In this document: positions 40,049 to 51,311 of the stretch, piece by piece
How positions within the stretch are numbered: the stretch's first letter is position 1
How the letters are laid out: each line of letters starts with the position of its first letter
Source of the DNA: Aphelocoma coerulescens
Lineage: Eukaryota > Chordata > Aves > Passeriformes > Corvidae
Direction: 5' to 3'
Length of the DNA stretch: 64,000 nt
Assembly (NCBI RefSeq): GCF_041296385.1
Contig: NW_027184083.1
Span: 2,170,001-2,234,000, forward strand
Notes under the pieces: model-generated
What the model saw: the letters and a program-made list of their open reading frames with translations, nothing else
Told to the model about the DNA's origin: nothing
Databases searched by the model: none
Translations under genes and position numbers: made by a program

Positions 40049-41348
40049 TGTCCTGGGGTGACTGTATGATACTGTATTCCCTATCATCTGACCTATGCCA
40101 GACATGAATCCTGTGCCTTCCTGTGTGTCTTGGGGTGACCTTATGATGTGTATCCCATATCGCTGCCTATGTCCAGAAATTAATTTTTATGCCTTTCTAT
40201 GCCTCTAAACTGAGCCTAAGAGGGGGAAGGAGAACTGAGAAAAACTTTTTCAAAGTAGTTTGCAGCTTGTTCAAGGTCACACACAGATAGCAATTTTTTT
40301 CCCAGCTGGGGCAGGGGAGGGAGGAAGCACCTGGCTTGCTGCTCCTAGGACAGTTTTTTTTTTTTTTTTGGCCAGGGGTTCAGCTGCTTTTTCTCCAGAG
40401 AGAGACTGAGAGTTGATTTTTTCCTTCCCTGGAATTTCAGATTTTCTCCCTTTTCTACTGGACTGCTTGATTACTTTAACATCAGAGCACATCGGGAGGA
40501 CTTTCCACCAAGCACAGAGGGCCTGGCCCTGGGCCAAGCCTCAGCTCAGAGGATACCAAAGGAAGGACTCTAACACTTTCCCAGGTTTTTTCTCCACAGG
40601 GAGAGATTTTACCATTTAGCATTATTATCCTTTTCCCATGTGTTTGTTAAATAAATAGCTTTTATCTCTTTCACTTTCCTTTGAGGAAAATTTATTTTTT
40701 CCCAAACCTGGTGGGGGGAGGGGTGGTTGTGCCTTCTCTCAGAGGATATATTTCTGAATTTGGCCAATCCGGAACACTGTGTCTTTAAGCTGTTTCTCAG
40801 GAGAGGGGGGAGAGAAGCCAGGCAAATTTTCAGAGCGGTTTGTGCTCAAGGACACACACTCCCCTGCATTGCTGCTGCTACAGAGCCAAGGAAAGCACCT
40901 TCCCTCTTTTTCCCAGCTCTCAGCTCCTTTTCTCAGGAGAGAGATGGAGAGTTAAAACTCTTTGCTTTTTAGCTAGCCTGCTAGCTAAGGCAAGAACTTT
41001 TCTTGGGACTGTTCTGCTCCAGTCTGGAACAACATCTCCGGGAGGCTCCACACTGTGGCCTGGAGGGGCCCACGCCGAACCCCAGCTCCAGAGAGGGCAG
41101 AGCCACATCCACAGAAAGGACTCTGAAAGCTACCCAGGTTTCTTCTCCACAGCGAGAGGTTTTATTATTTAGCATTATTCTTTTTCCATGCCTGTGTGCA
41201 CTTTGCTTGTTTAATAAATAGGTTTTTTTCACTTTCCTCCGAGGAATTTCTTTCCGAACCTGGTGGAGGAGGGGCTGCTGAAATCTGCCTTCTAACAGAG
41301 AGACGTTCATTTTGGACATTTTCCTCCAAATTTGTCTCAAATCAAGAC
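40049..41348 (+). mobile_element. Solo LTR-J copy 1, interrupted by LTR-A
   Basis: TGTCCTGGGGTGACTG to CTCAAATCAAGACA. Flanks GCTAA and GCTAC (4/5). About 650 bases without LTR-A. Same family as the 3' LTR at 48111. Confidence 0.87.
40126..40776 (+). mobile_element. Solo LTR-A (651 bp) nested in LTR-J
   Basis: TGTCTTGGGGTGACC to ATCCGGAACA, with duplication CTGTG (40121-40125, 40777-40781). Confidence 0.93.
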
Positions 41349-41715
41349 AGCTACATAACCTTCTCAGGGACTGAGGTGAATCTAACTGACCTGTAGTTCC
41401 CTGGATCCTCCTTATTTATTGCCCTTTCTTAAAGATGGGTGTGATTTTTGCCTTTTTCCAGTGATCAAGAACCAATCCAATTGCCATGACCTTTCAAATA
41501 TGGTAGACCATGGCCTCAAAACAACATGGGACAGCTCCCTCAGTGCCCTTCAATACATCCCAGATGTTTTTATGAGTGTGTGTGTGTGTGTCCAATTTAA
41601 GTGTTCCCTAATTCTTTCTTCCCCTACTATGGGTAATGCTTCACTCCCCCAGATTCTGCCACTAGGCTAAGGAACCTGTGAGGTCTGAGGGCAGATCATT
41701 CCTGTGAAAACTAAT
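41349..41715 (-). mobile_element. CR1 LINE fragment (part 3 of 3)
   Basis: CATAACCTTCTCAGGGACTG on through the RT region to about 41715, overlapping in content with 14780-14880. A short GT repeat lies at 41575-41592. Confidence 0.88.
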
Positions 41716-41890
41716 TTTAATAAAAGGCATGGAGTTCCTGTATTGGGAACCTTGCAGAAGACGTGTTCAAGGAGTTAGTGATCTTGAGCAGACCGTGTCT
41801 GCTCTATTGGGCCTCATTCACAGGGCTTGAGAAGCCCATAGGTTTGCACGAGTAGCTGCTGTAAGGGAATCTTGCTGGAATGGCGCCTGC
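41690..41890 (+). repeat. Unclassified interspersed sequence, related to 32660-32965
   Basis: GCAGAAGACGTGTTCAAGGA then GTTAGTGATCTTGAGCAGAC, inverted copy of the sequence near 32690-32755. AATAAAAGG near 41717. Confidence 0.4.
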
Positions 41891-42412
41891 CAGCCTGTGG
41901 TGTGGGCTGTTGGATGTCATCACAGTGATAACATTTGAAGTTAGCAGAAGATATATAATTGTGTTTATTACAGAAAATAAAGGGCACTATGGCATAGGAG
42001 GAAGTAGGAACCGCTGTATGGACAGGATCTGCACAGCATGCTGTGGGAAAAAAAAAAAAAACTGGGCTCTGTCCAGTGCTGCATGTAAGCAGCATTCTCA
42101 GCATCTGAAGGGACATAAGATTCACTCCTTCCCAATATTCCTCTTTTTATCCTATCTTAATAAAACAGCTATTTTATGATGCCCTTTGTTGTCAGGCCTT
42201 TCTTATTTAAATCAGATTGTGGTTACTTCCTTCTGCTTGATGAAAATTAATTCATTAACCTGTTTACCTGCTCTATGAAATTTGTGATGCACTCTGCTTT
42301 TAGCTTCCTGAATATGGGAAAATTATTTAAGAGTATTGCTCAGATATGAGTGTTTGACAAATGGCTGTAATAATGAAAAATCTAATGCCTTCACAAATAG
42401 CTTAACTCTTTC
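41891..42412. other. No recognisable feature
   Basis: AT-rich, with an A tract at 42049-42061. Confidence 0.5.
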
Positions 42413-42418
42413 ATAGAG

Positions 42419-42709
42419 TGTTACAGTTCGGAAACTGCAACACGCATATCAAACAAGGAGGCCCGTGGAAAAGAAGTATATATAGACCGATTCTTGGTAG
42501 ATGTTTCAGAGAGATGTTTATTTCTCCAGCCCCATGGCCAGGGCTCTGCTGAGGAGCTGCTCAATCACAGGACCCGAGGGTCCTTGCCCACACAGGGGAA
42601 CACAAAACAACCAATGGGGAACGAGGCTGACCAGGGGCTAGGGAAACCCCGTGTCTCCCCCCCAGGGCCCCTCTCCCAGGGCTGCATGGCAGGGGGGAGG
42701 GCCCCAACA
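42419..42709 (-). mobile_element. Solo LTR-U (291 bp)
   Basis: Left TGTTACAG, right CCCCAACA, with 6-bp duplication ATAGAG (42413-42418, 42710-42715). AATAAAC on the minus strand near 42520. Confidence 0.82.
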
Positions 42710-42754
42710 ATAGAGAAGCTATGAATGATCCTAATTACAACTTCACCTAGTTCA

Positions 42755-43840
42755 TGTATTGGTTTTGCATGACCTGGTTTTGGTAGCCGGGGGCCGCAGA
42801 GGCAGCTTCTGTGAGAAGCTGCTAGAAGCTTCTTCCATGTTTGGCAGAGCCAATCCCTGGTGGCTCCAAAGATGGACATGCTGCTGGCCAAGGCCAAGCC
42901 AATTAGAAATGGTGGTAACACCTCTGTGATAACATATTTAAGAAGAAATCAAAACAAAAAATGGTGGCACAGTTTTAATTGTGACTAGAGAAGAGCAGGG
43001 TGAGAACATGTGAGAAGAACAACTATTCAGACAACCACGTCAGTGAAGAAGGAGGGGGAGGAGGTGCTCCAGGCACTGGAGCTGAGATTCCTCTGCAGTC
43101 TGTAAAGACAATGGTGAAGCAGGTTGTCCCTCTGCAGCCCGTGGAGGTCTACGAGGATGCAGAGATACACCTGCAGCCTGTGGAGGACCCCCATGCTGGA
43201 GCAGGTGGATGCCTAGAAGAGGCTGTGAGCCCATGGGAGACCCGTGGAGAGAAGGGCCCTGCTCCCATGCTGGAGCAGCCTGTCCTTAGAAGACTGTACC
43301 CTGTGGAAGAGTGACCCACTCTGCAGCAGTTCGGGGAGGACCGTTGCCCATGGGATGGACTTACATTGAAGCAGTTTGCAGGGAGCTGTTGCTCGTGAGA
43401 TGGTCTCATGTCAAAGAAGTTCACGGAGAACTGTCTCCCGTGGAAGGGACCCCATGGTGCAGCAGGGGAAGGACTCCTCTCCCTGAGCAGGAGGAGAAGC
43501 CACAGGTGATGAAGTGACCATAACCCCCAGTCCCTGTCTCCTTGCTCCCTTGGGGGAGGAGGTAGAGCTGGGAACCAGGGAGGGGTGGGGAGAAAGGTGT
43601 TTTTTAAGGGCTTATTTTACTTCTCATTATCCTGCTCTGATTTTGTTAGTAATAATTTCACTTCATACCTCTAAGTTGCGCCTGTTTTGTCCGTGACGGT
43701 ATTTGATGAGCTATCTCTCCCAGTCCTTATCTCAACTCATGAGCCCTTCATTATATTTTCTCTCCCCTGTCCAGTTTGTGGAGGGCTGTGAGTGAACGGC
43801 TTTAGTGGGTGCCTGGCATCTGGCCTGGGTGACCCCACTA
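42755..43840 (+). mobile_element. Solo LTR-F, plus orientation
   Basis: Starts TGTATTGGTTTTGCATGACC and ends near GTGACCCCACTA. TATA-like ACATATTTAAGAAG near 42935. The stretch 42985-43770 is an almost exact inverted copy of 38340-39110. Confidence 0.85.
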
Positions 43841-44054
43841 CTTTTCAATATTTGCATGTGCTTTAATATTTCTCTTCAACAATAAAGGTGTTTCCAGCTA
43901 TATTTTATCTAACATAGCAGGAACAACTTGGTCAAATCTTTTAAAATTTTAAAACTTTATTTTGAAGAAAAAATCATTTTAATTTTGAGTCATTTTATTA
44001 ATTCCAACAAAACTTCTTTGGTTCAAGTAAGATTTAACTTACTGTTCTCCTTTT
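43841..44054. other. No recognisable feature
   Basis: AT-rich sequence between LTR-F and the tandem repeats. Confidence 0.5.
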
Positions 44055-44400
44055 AGGTGGCTGGAGTGAGAATCTCAACATCAGTAGTTAAAAAAGGCCT
44101 TGGATTTAAGGAGCATGTGTCTGGAGTGTCATCTATTGGGAGGGATGGGTATGAACAGTGAGTGCCAGCAATTGGTGTCAAACCAGGGGTGTAAGCACCC
44201 CTGAGCCTGTGGTGTCATCAATTAGAGTGAGTGGGAGTCTCAGTGCCAACAACTGGAGTGGGTGAGGGTCTTGGTATCAGCCACTGGGCCAGGACCATGG
44301 GTCATAGGACCCATTTGTGTCCTGGGTGGCAGCTACTGGGGAGACCAGGGTGAATGAAGTAAGAATCACAACATTGACAGCTGAAGTGGGGACAATAGAT
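44055..44400 (+). repeat. Degenerate minisatellite, roughly 35-45-bp unit
   Basis: Recurring phrase of the form GTGTCATC-ATT-GAGTGAGTGGG-GTCTCAGTGCC-A-CAACTGG, e.g. GGAGTGGGTGAGGGTCTTGG, CCAACAACTGGAGTGGGTG and CAGCCACTGGGCCAGG. Too diverged for an exact unit. Confidence 0.6.
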
Positions 44401-44459
44401 TACAGGACTCATGTGTCTATATGCCAGCTACTAGTGGGGATAGAATGTTTGCATTTTAC

Positions 44460-44880
44460 CCTAACCTGTGGTGCATGTGTCTCTGTAATGTGCTAGCAAA
44501 CTTCAAGCTGAACCAGCCCTTAAGTAGGAGGCTCAGGATTTCAGCAGGGGTATCAGACTGGCAAAGGGCCAGTGCTGATATTGGAGGGATCTGAGCGTGT
44601 GGGGGTGCCTGTTAAATGAGTGTGAGTGCATGCACCTGTTTGCTAGAGAGTATCAAACTAGAATAGCTAGCAAGTAGGAGACCCATATAGTGCGTAAGAG
44701 GGCTCAGGGTCTGGGCATGAATATTAGATGGACAGAGGGGCTGTCCTGAGGGATCTTTGAATGTATGTGTGTTTGTGAACCTAGAGAGTAAGGGTACATG
44801 TGTTTTCACTAGTGAACTTCAATTGTGATCAGCCAGAGAGGAAAACTTGTCTACCTGTACTTCTGTTTTATGTCAGTTCT
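44460..44880 (+). repeat. Degenerate ~160-bp tandem repeat, about 2.5 copies
   Basis: Corresponding phrases recur 150-170 bases apart: CTAGCAAACTTCAAGCTG / CTAGTGAACTTCAATTGTG; AAGTAGGAGGCTCAGG / AAGTAGGAGACCC; GGAGGGATCTGAGCGTGTG / TGAGGGATCTTTGAATGT. Confidence 0.6.
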
Positions 44881-44938
44881 GGTAGTATTACATGTGGGTG
44901 TTGTTAAAGGCAGCACTCTGTGAGTTTGTGTAGCTGGC

Positions 44939-45894
44939 CATGGAATCATAGAATCATCAAGGTTGGAAAAGACACCCAAGATCATTGAGTCCAACTGCTA
45001 ACCTAGCCCAGACATGTTAAACACTAAACCATGTCCCCAACTGCAACATCTACATGCCTTTTGAACCCTTCCCGGGATGGTGACACAACCACTTCCCTGA
45101 GCAGCCTGTTCCAACACGTGACAACCCTTTCAGTGAAGAAATTTTTCCTAATATCCAATCTAATCCACCTCTGGTGCAACTTGAGGTTGTTTCCTCTCAT
45201 CCTGTTGCTTTTACCTGGCAGAAGAGACCAACACCTAGCTTACTACAACCTCTTTCAGGTAGTTGTAGAGAGTGATAAGGTCTCCCCTGAGCCTCCTTTT
45301 CTCCAGGCTAAACAACCTCAGTTCCTTTAGCTGCTCCTCATAGGACTTGTGCTTTAGTCTTTTCATTAGCTTCATTGTCGACCAGCACCCTCAGGTCCTT
45401 TTCCTCTGAGCAGCTTTCCAGTCTTTCCCAAGCCTGTAGCACTGCATGGGGTTGCTGTGACCCAAGTGCAGGACCCAGCACTTGGCCTTGTTGAACCTCA
45501 TAAAACTGGCCTCAACCCATCGATCCAGCCTGTCCAGATCCCTCTGTAGAGCCTTCCTACCCTCCAGCAGATCAACACTCCTGCTCAACACTTGGTGTCA
45601 TCTGCAAACTCACTAAGTGTGAAGTTGATCTCCTTGTCCAGGTTGTCGATAAAGATATTCAAGAGAACTGGCCCCAATACTGAGCTCTGGGGAATGCCAC
45701 TTGTGATCAGCCACTAGCTGGATTTAAGTCCATTCACCAGAATTCTCTGGGCCCAGCCATCCAGCCAGTTTTTTACCCAGCAAATCTGTCTGTCCAAGCC
45801 CATGAACAGCCAGTTTCTTCAGGAGAATGCTGTGGGAGACTGTCAAAGGCTTTACTGAAGTCCAGGTAGACAACATCCACAGCCTTTCCCTCAT
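44939..45894 (-). pseudogene. CR1 LINE, RT to 3' end (part 1 of 3)
   Basis: Begins with the terminal repeat (GGAATCATAGAATCATCAAG) and runs through the 3' block into ORF2. Minus-strand frame 45591-45391 has [16 protein letters not shown] and [16 protein letters not shown], the CR1 RT thumb. Continues beyond two LTR insertions to 48110. Confidence 0.92.
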
Positions 45895-46810
45895 TGTTGG
45901 GGTTTTAAGAGTTCTAGGTTTTTTTTCTGTTAAAGGAATTTTTCCCCATGCTGTTGCTAATTGCTGGGTACTTAAGGAAGACAGCTGCCCAGTGGGAATG
46001 GGGTGCCCCTGGCTACTCTTTTGTTTCACCTGGGTGTGGGGGAAGTTCGGTCTCTTCCGAGAGAGAAGCTGATGGTTCTTTTCGGCCGATTTTCTTTCTG
46101 CTGGAAACAACACCGGGATCCCAAAGCCGCCTTCCCTGCCCTGCTGGAGGCTGGGCTGTGGCCGCCCGGCCTGCCACTGCTTCGAGCCTTTCACTACGTT
46201 GTAGCCGTGCTCGCCCTGCCTGCCCAGACCTCCGGGGGGTTCCCCGCTTGGATATATGGTGTCTGCCACCCGGGATTTGTGCTCGTCCCTGCTGCTCCAG
46301 CCTGCCATTCCAGACTGCCGTTCCAGCCTGCTGTTCCCGAGGGTCCGGCCAGACACCGGGGCCAGCCGCCCAGGGGTTTGTGAAACCTTTGTTCCATCCT
46401 TCCCCGGGACCCCAGACCACCCGTGCCGTGTGCTCCCCGAGCTCGCTCCAGAGCGCCCCCTGCAGCCGCGGGGAAACCATCGCACCTGCCCTGCTCACCA
46501 GGAGCCGCCAGCACCCCTGCCGGCTGCGACCAGAACTGCACCCAAGGGGAAAAAGGCCCGACAGCCGAGAAGGCTGGGACTGGGTTTGTGATTGTTTGCT
46601 GTTACTGCCATAGTTATTGTTGTTTGTTTGACTGGTTATATACATATAGATATATAATAGTAAAGAACTGTTATTCCTATTTCCCACATCTTTGCCTAAA
46701 AGCCCCTTGATTTCAAAATTATAATATCTCGGAGGGAAGAGGGTTGCATCTACCATTCCAAGGGAGGCTTCTGCCTTCCTTAGCAGACACCTGTCTTTCA
46801 AACCAAGACA
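45895..46810 (+). mobile_element. Solo LTR-N copy 2 (916 bp)
   Basis: TGTTGGGGTTTTAAG to AACCAAGACA, with duplication CTCAT (45890-45894, 46811-46815), within CR1. Confidence 0.93.
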
Positions 46811-46822
46811 CTCATCCACTAG

Positions 46823-47574
46823 CGTTGAGCTTTTGACGGGGTACCCTTCCTTCTCGGACCAGGGTAAAAGAGCAGAGGAGGCTGCTGTTCTGCTAAGTTC
46901 TTTATTTCATAGTCTCATATCATTCTTAAAGGCAGAGTTCGAAGGGGGTTACATGATAAAGGCAATCAGCAACAGCAAACAGCAGGCAAAAACAGCTTCT
47001 TCTTCTATATGCTCTATATGCTCCATATGCTCTATATGCTCTATATGCTCTATATGCTCTATATACTCTATATACTCTATATGCTGTATACTCTAGACTC
47101 TATATTTTTTCTTACAGAAGTGTGGATTATATTTGTTAATTGACCAATAACATTAACACACAATTCTAGTTTTTCTTAGCCTATCCTGGTCTAATTCTAA
47201 CAGTCATAAGTCTTACACAAGTGTTACATAGGTATTACACAGATTTGCATATACAGTTTCTATCAGTTCTTATTGTTTATGTGAACACTCTATCTAAAAA
47301 ATGTGAACAGTATAATTCTATCCATATTTTGTCTAAAGTAAAGAATTCTGTGAAAAGGTAACTCTGCTGCAGCAAGAACTGTGTTTAAGGTCTCTGCTGC
47401 AGCTTTTTAACGTTTAAGGCACTAAGCATATATTTCTACTAAAAGTTAAAAATCTGTATTTCTATTTCACTTTGGTGTGGCTTCATGTATCTCAGCTTGT
47501 CCAAAGGTTTTAATTCAACCCCTGTGCTTTGGCTTCCCTCTGGTCCTGAGTCCAGAGGAGCTTTCACTCCAACA
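46823..47574 (-). mobile_element. Solo LTR-O copy 2 (752 bp) with expanded microsatellite
   Basis: Minus strand TGTTGGAGTGAAAGC to AAAGCTCAACG, with 6-bp duplication CACTAG (46817-46822, 47575-47580). A TATATGCTC-type array at 47005-47105 is much longer than in copy 1 (around 37836-37860). Confidence 0.92.
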
Positions 47575-48110
47575 CACTAGGTGGGTCACTTTGTCATAAA
47601 AGGAGATCAGGTTAGTCAAGCAGCACTTGTCTTTCATAAACCCATGCTATGCCTGATACTGTGGTTATACTGCATGCTATGGCACTCAAGATGATCTGAT
47701 CCATAACCTTCTCAGGCACCAAGGTCAGGCCTGTAGTTCCCTAGATACTCCTTCTGGCCCTGCTTGTAGAGGGGCATCACCTTGACTAACTTCCAGTCAC
47801 CTGGGACCTCCCTGGTTTACCAGGACTGATGATAAATGATGGAGAGCTCTGTCAGTACCCTTGGGTGGATCCCATCCAGCCCCATGGATTTGTATGTGTC
47901 TAAGTGGTGTAGCAGGTCACTAACCATTTTCTCCTGGATTATGGGGGTTTCATTCTGCTCCCCAGATCATGGTGCTGGGTACCCTGAGGACAACTGGTCT
48001 TGCTATTAAAGACTGAGGCAAAGAAGGCATTAAGTACCTCAACTTTTCCCTTATTCTTTGTCGTTATGTTTCCTCCTGCATCCAATAAATGGAGATTCCC
48101 CTTAGCCTTC
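47575..48110 (-). pseudogene. CR1 LINE ORF2 fragment (part 3 of 3)
   Basis: Minus-strand frame 48157-47939 contains LLDAGGNITTKNKGKVEVL and NAFFASVFNSKTS, the CR1 region before RT; RT sequence follows toward 47575. The 12 bases at 46811-46822 belong to the same CR1. Confidence 0.9.
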
Positions 48111-48742
48111 TGTCTCAGTTTGAGACAAATTAGGAGGAAACGCCCTGAGATGAACATGTCCCATAATGGAAGGCGGGTTTCGGCAGCCCCTCCCCCACAG
48201 GTTTGAAAGGAATTTCTTGGAGGAAAGTGAGAAAAAAGACTGTTTATTTAACAAGCAGGGTACACACAGGCATGAGGAAGAAAAAGGGAAATAATGTTAG
48301 ATAATAAAACCTCTCGCTGTGGAGAAGACCTGGTAGATTCCGAGTCCTTTCTGTAGGTGTGGCTCTGCTCTCTCCAGAGCTGGGGTGTGGTGTGGGCCCC
48401 TCCCAGCCACGCTGTGGGGCCTCCCGGTGATGGTGTTCCAGACCAGAGCAAAGCTGAACAGTTCCAGGAGAAGAAGAAGAAGCCACAGTCCCAGGAAAAC
48501 TTCTTGCCTCAGCTAATGAATGAGAAGCTAGCTAAAAAAGCAAAAGAATGCAACTGTCTTCCCTGCTGCAGAGCCGAGAGTTGGGGAGAGAGTGAGCAAG
48601 TTATCTGCATTTTTGAACACAGCCGCTGAAGGAATTCCACCACCTTCTACCCCCCTCTCGGAACTGGCTTAAAGGCACAGGACTCATGTCTGGCATAGAG
48701 CAGACGATAGGGGATATAGCATCATAAAGTCACCCCAAGGCA
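48111..48742 (-). mobile_element. LTR-J copy 2 (632 bp): 3' LTR of the composite ERVL
   Basis: Minus strand TGCCTTGGGGTGAC to TCAAACTGAGACA. Directly preceded on the coding strand by a purine tract AAGGGGTGGAA (48743-48753), so it is the 3' LTR of the pol sequence to its right. It differs in family from the LTR-A at the 5' end (62026-62676). Confidence 0.85.
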
Positions 48743-49347
48743 TTCCACCCCTTATCCCATATCATTGGCTTAATGACCAAATTAATATATTCTAACTCTA
48801 TACACACACATTTATATATACATACATATATACATATATATATACAGCTATATACAGATAGTGGCTGGGACATTCTAAAAACAGTGGTATTATAGGCCTT
48901 CCAACATTACATGTGGTTCTCACCCAACAATCAGATCTCCCTGTGGTACACAACGTGTTGTTCCATCTTTCTGCATTACCCACCAGGTGCAACCAGGTCC
49001 CTGAGCAAAAACAACCCCACAGATGGGTTTGTCTGTACTCGAGGCAGAATTTATCCACACAGTCTTTCCTAACAGACCTCTGACATGCACTACTGGGACC
49101 TTATCTCCATCTACTGTATGCAGGGATTCAGATTGGGCTGGACCAGCTCTATTGGTGGAACCTCGGGTGTTAACTAACCAGGTGGCCTTTGCTAGATGCT
49201 GCTCCCAATTTTTGAAAGTTCCCCCACCTAGTGCCTTCAGGGTGGTCTTTAACAATCCATTGCACTGCTCCACTTTGCCTGCAGCTGGTGCATGGTAAGG
49301 GATATGGTACACCCACTCAATGCCATGTTCCCTAGCTCAGGTGTTGA
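48743..49347 (-). pseudogene. ERVL integrase, distal core and C-terminal domain
   Basis: Minus-strand frame 49312-48920: YHIPYHAPAAGKVEQCNGLL carries the third catalytic residue, Glu of the D,D,E triad, in VEQ.NG context, then KTTLKALGGGTFKNWEQHL and a C-terminal domain ending GTTRCVPQGDLIV. The upstream core lies at 51312 onward, across an LTR-K insertion at exactly the expected place. A TGA interrupts just before HGIEWV. No env follows; a TA-rich microsatellite is at 48800-48852. Confidence 0.85.
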
Positions 49348-49352
49348 TAAGG

Positions 49353-51311
49353 TGTCTTGGGGTGACTTTATGATATTGTATCCCCTATTGCCGCTCTATG
49401 CCCAGGCATGATTCCTGTGCCTTTCTGTGTCTTTAAAACTGGGTGCGAGAGAAGGAAAAAAAAAAACCAGATGAACCTTTCAAAGCAGTTTGTGTTCAAG
49501 GACACAGAGATAGCTTCTGCGGTGGCAAGAGCAGAGGAAGCACCCTTTTGCTGCTTTTCAGCCAGCTTTCGGGTCTGTTCCTCTGGAGAGAGACAGAGTT
49601 AAACTTTTTTTTCCTGGGACTTTGGCTTCTACTTCTTCTTCTCTTCTGGAACTGTTGAGAACACCAGAACTCACTGGGAGAGCTTCCCACCGAGGCCTGG
49701 AGGGGCCAATGTTGAACCCAGCTCCAGAGAAGAGAGAGAGAGACCACACCCACACAAAGGACTGAAATAATCCCATAATTCTTTTCCCATTGTGCACTGT
49801 GTCTGTTAAATAAATAGTTTTTTTCCCTTTCACCTTCCTCCGTGTAGTGGGTTGGGTTTGTAACCGGGCAGAAACACCAATTTAGTGTAGTAGTTTGGTC
49901 CAAAATACTCATTACTGTTTATCTTCTGTGAGATAAGAATTAGGAGAAAAGCAAAGCAGGCACCAACCTTGAAAGAATATAAAAAAGTTTATTAACAGAC
50001 CTAAAAGAGGGAAAACAATATTATACCATAACTTCAGAACTCTCCTCCTCCCCCCACCTTCCTCCCTTCTCCCACTGACAATGTAAAAAGACAACTCTTA
50101 AGATGTTCAGTCTGTTTACCACTTCCATAATAACCTTGTTCAGTCCATTTAGAAAGAGAAGTCTCTTCTTGCTCGTGCTATGAAAACATTATCACAATGA
50201 GACAGCTGCCCACTTCCAAATATTGTTCAGTCCATTTAGGAAGAGGAGTCCCTCTGCTCGCATGTGATTCCCTTCCCCCGACTTGCCGCTTTTCTGCAAC
50301 TGCTTTTCGAGGGTCCACTCTTGAAGGTTTTTGGGGTACAATTTTAAGGTTGAGCTGTTCAGAAACAAAAACAGAGGCCCTTCTCCTTCCCTGGGAGCAA
50401 AGGGTCTTCCTCATCTTCATCTTTAGGACTATCTCTGGGAGCATCTCTAGGAACTGAGGTTTTCTCCTTTCCCATTTGGAGCCAAAGTCCTCATCGCTTC
50501 CATCTCTCCCTGTCCAAACTTCTCATGAAATTACAGCTGCGTCAGCATCTGTCTATCTCAGCACAGGTGCTTTTGCTTACTAGTTGAACACTCCACCCCC
50601 CATATCTTCATGAAATTACAACGGGATACTCTGATATATCATAGCTTCACAACAGAATTTCAGCTTTAAGCATCTTCTCTTTCTCTTCCCTCAGGTTTTC
50701 AGCTCTTCACAGCACTAAAAGGGTTAATCTCACCTAGGCCTTGCAGCTGGAATGTGGCTTATCACTGTCAGTCACCTGACCTCTGCCGGACAGTTGTGCA
50801 GCTTCAGCTCAATCTCTGCTGAAGTGGAGAGAGGGGGGAAGCCGAGCTTCTCCGGCTGTCCACAGCAAGGCAGTGGGAGGGGTCCGCGGGTGGAACAGGG
50901 CCCATTGGCTCCATGATGGCTGTGGCCCAGCCCGGCCTAGCCCAAGCAGGGCCTGGGCTGGGCCAGCTGGCCCCCGCATGGGGCCCACAGCCACCTGTCC
51001 CAGCAGCGGAAACGAGACAGAGAGGCTCTGCCGCGGAGTTTCCTATTCTTAAGTGTGTATCACAGAGGCGGTCACAATTTTAAGTGGCTCAAAGAATTGT
51101 CCATATTCAAACTGGCCAGCTGATAGGTTCTGTCAGATCATAGAGGAAGCTGTAAGTACCCCTTTGCAAGAAGATAATTTCCGGGACTATGCTTGCTAAC
51201 CCATGGCATTCTGAGAAATTTGTTTTTTCCCCAACCGGGTGGGGGAGGGATGGTTGTAACCTGCCTTCTATCAGAGAATATTTTCCTCCAAACTTGTTTT
51301 AAACTGGCACA
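49353..51311 (+). mobile_element. Solo LTR-K (ERVL-type), interrupted by an LTR-I unit
   Basis: TGTCTTGGGGTGAC to TTTTAAACTGGCACA, with duplication TAAGG (49348-49352, 51312-51316) in integrase. About 590 bases without the nested unit. Confidence 0.92.
49843..51208 (-). mobile_element. LTR-I followed by tRNA-Val primer site and 12-bp LTR-like tail
   Basis: LTR proper 49886-51208 (minus strand TGCCATGGGTTAGCAAGC to CCAAACTACTACA). It is followed by CTAAAT, a tRNA-Val-type primer site (49855-49879, TGGTGTTTCTGCCCGGTT...) and CAACCCACTACA. Flanks CTCCG (49838-49842) and TTCTG (51209-51213) agree at 3 of 5, both differences being C/T. Confidence 0.8.

Noticed and set aside
47005..47105. Regular short repeats resembling a CRISPR array
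   Set aside because: Simple TATATGCTC-type microsatellite with no spacers, inside an LTR in a bird genome.
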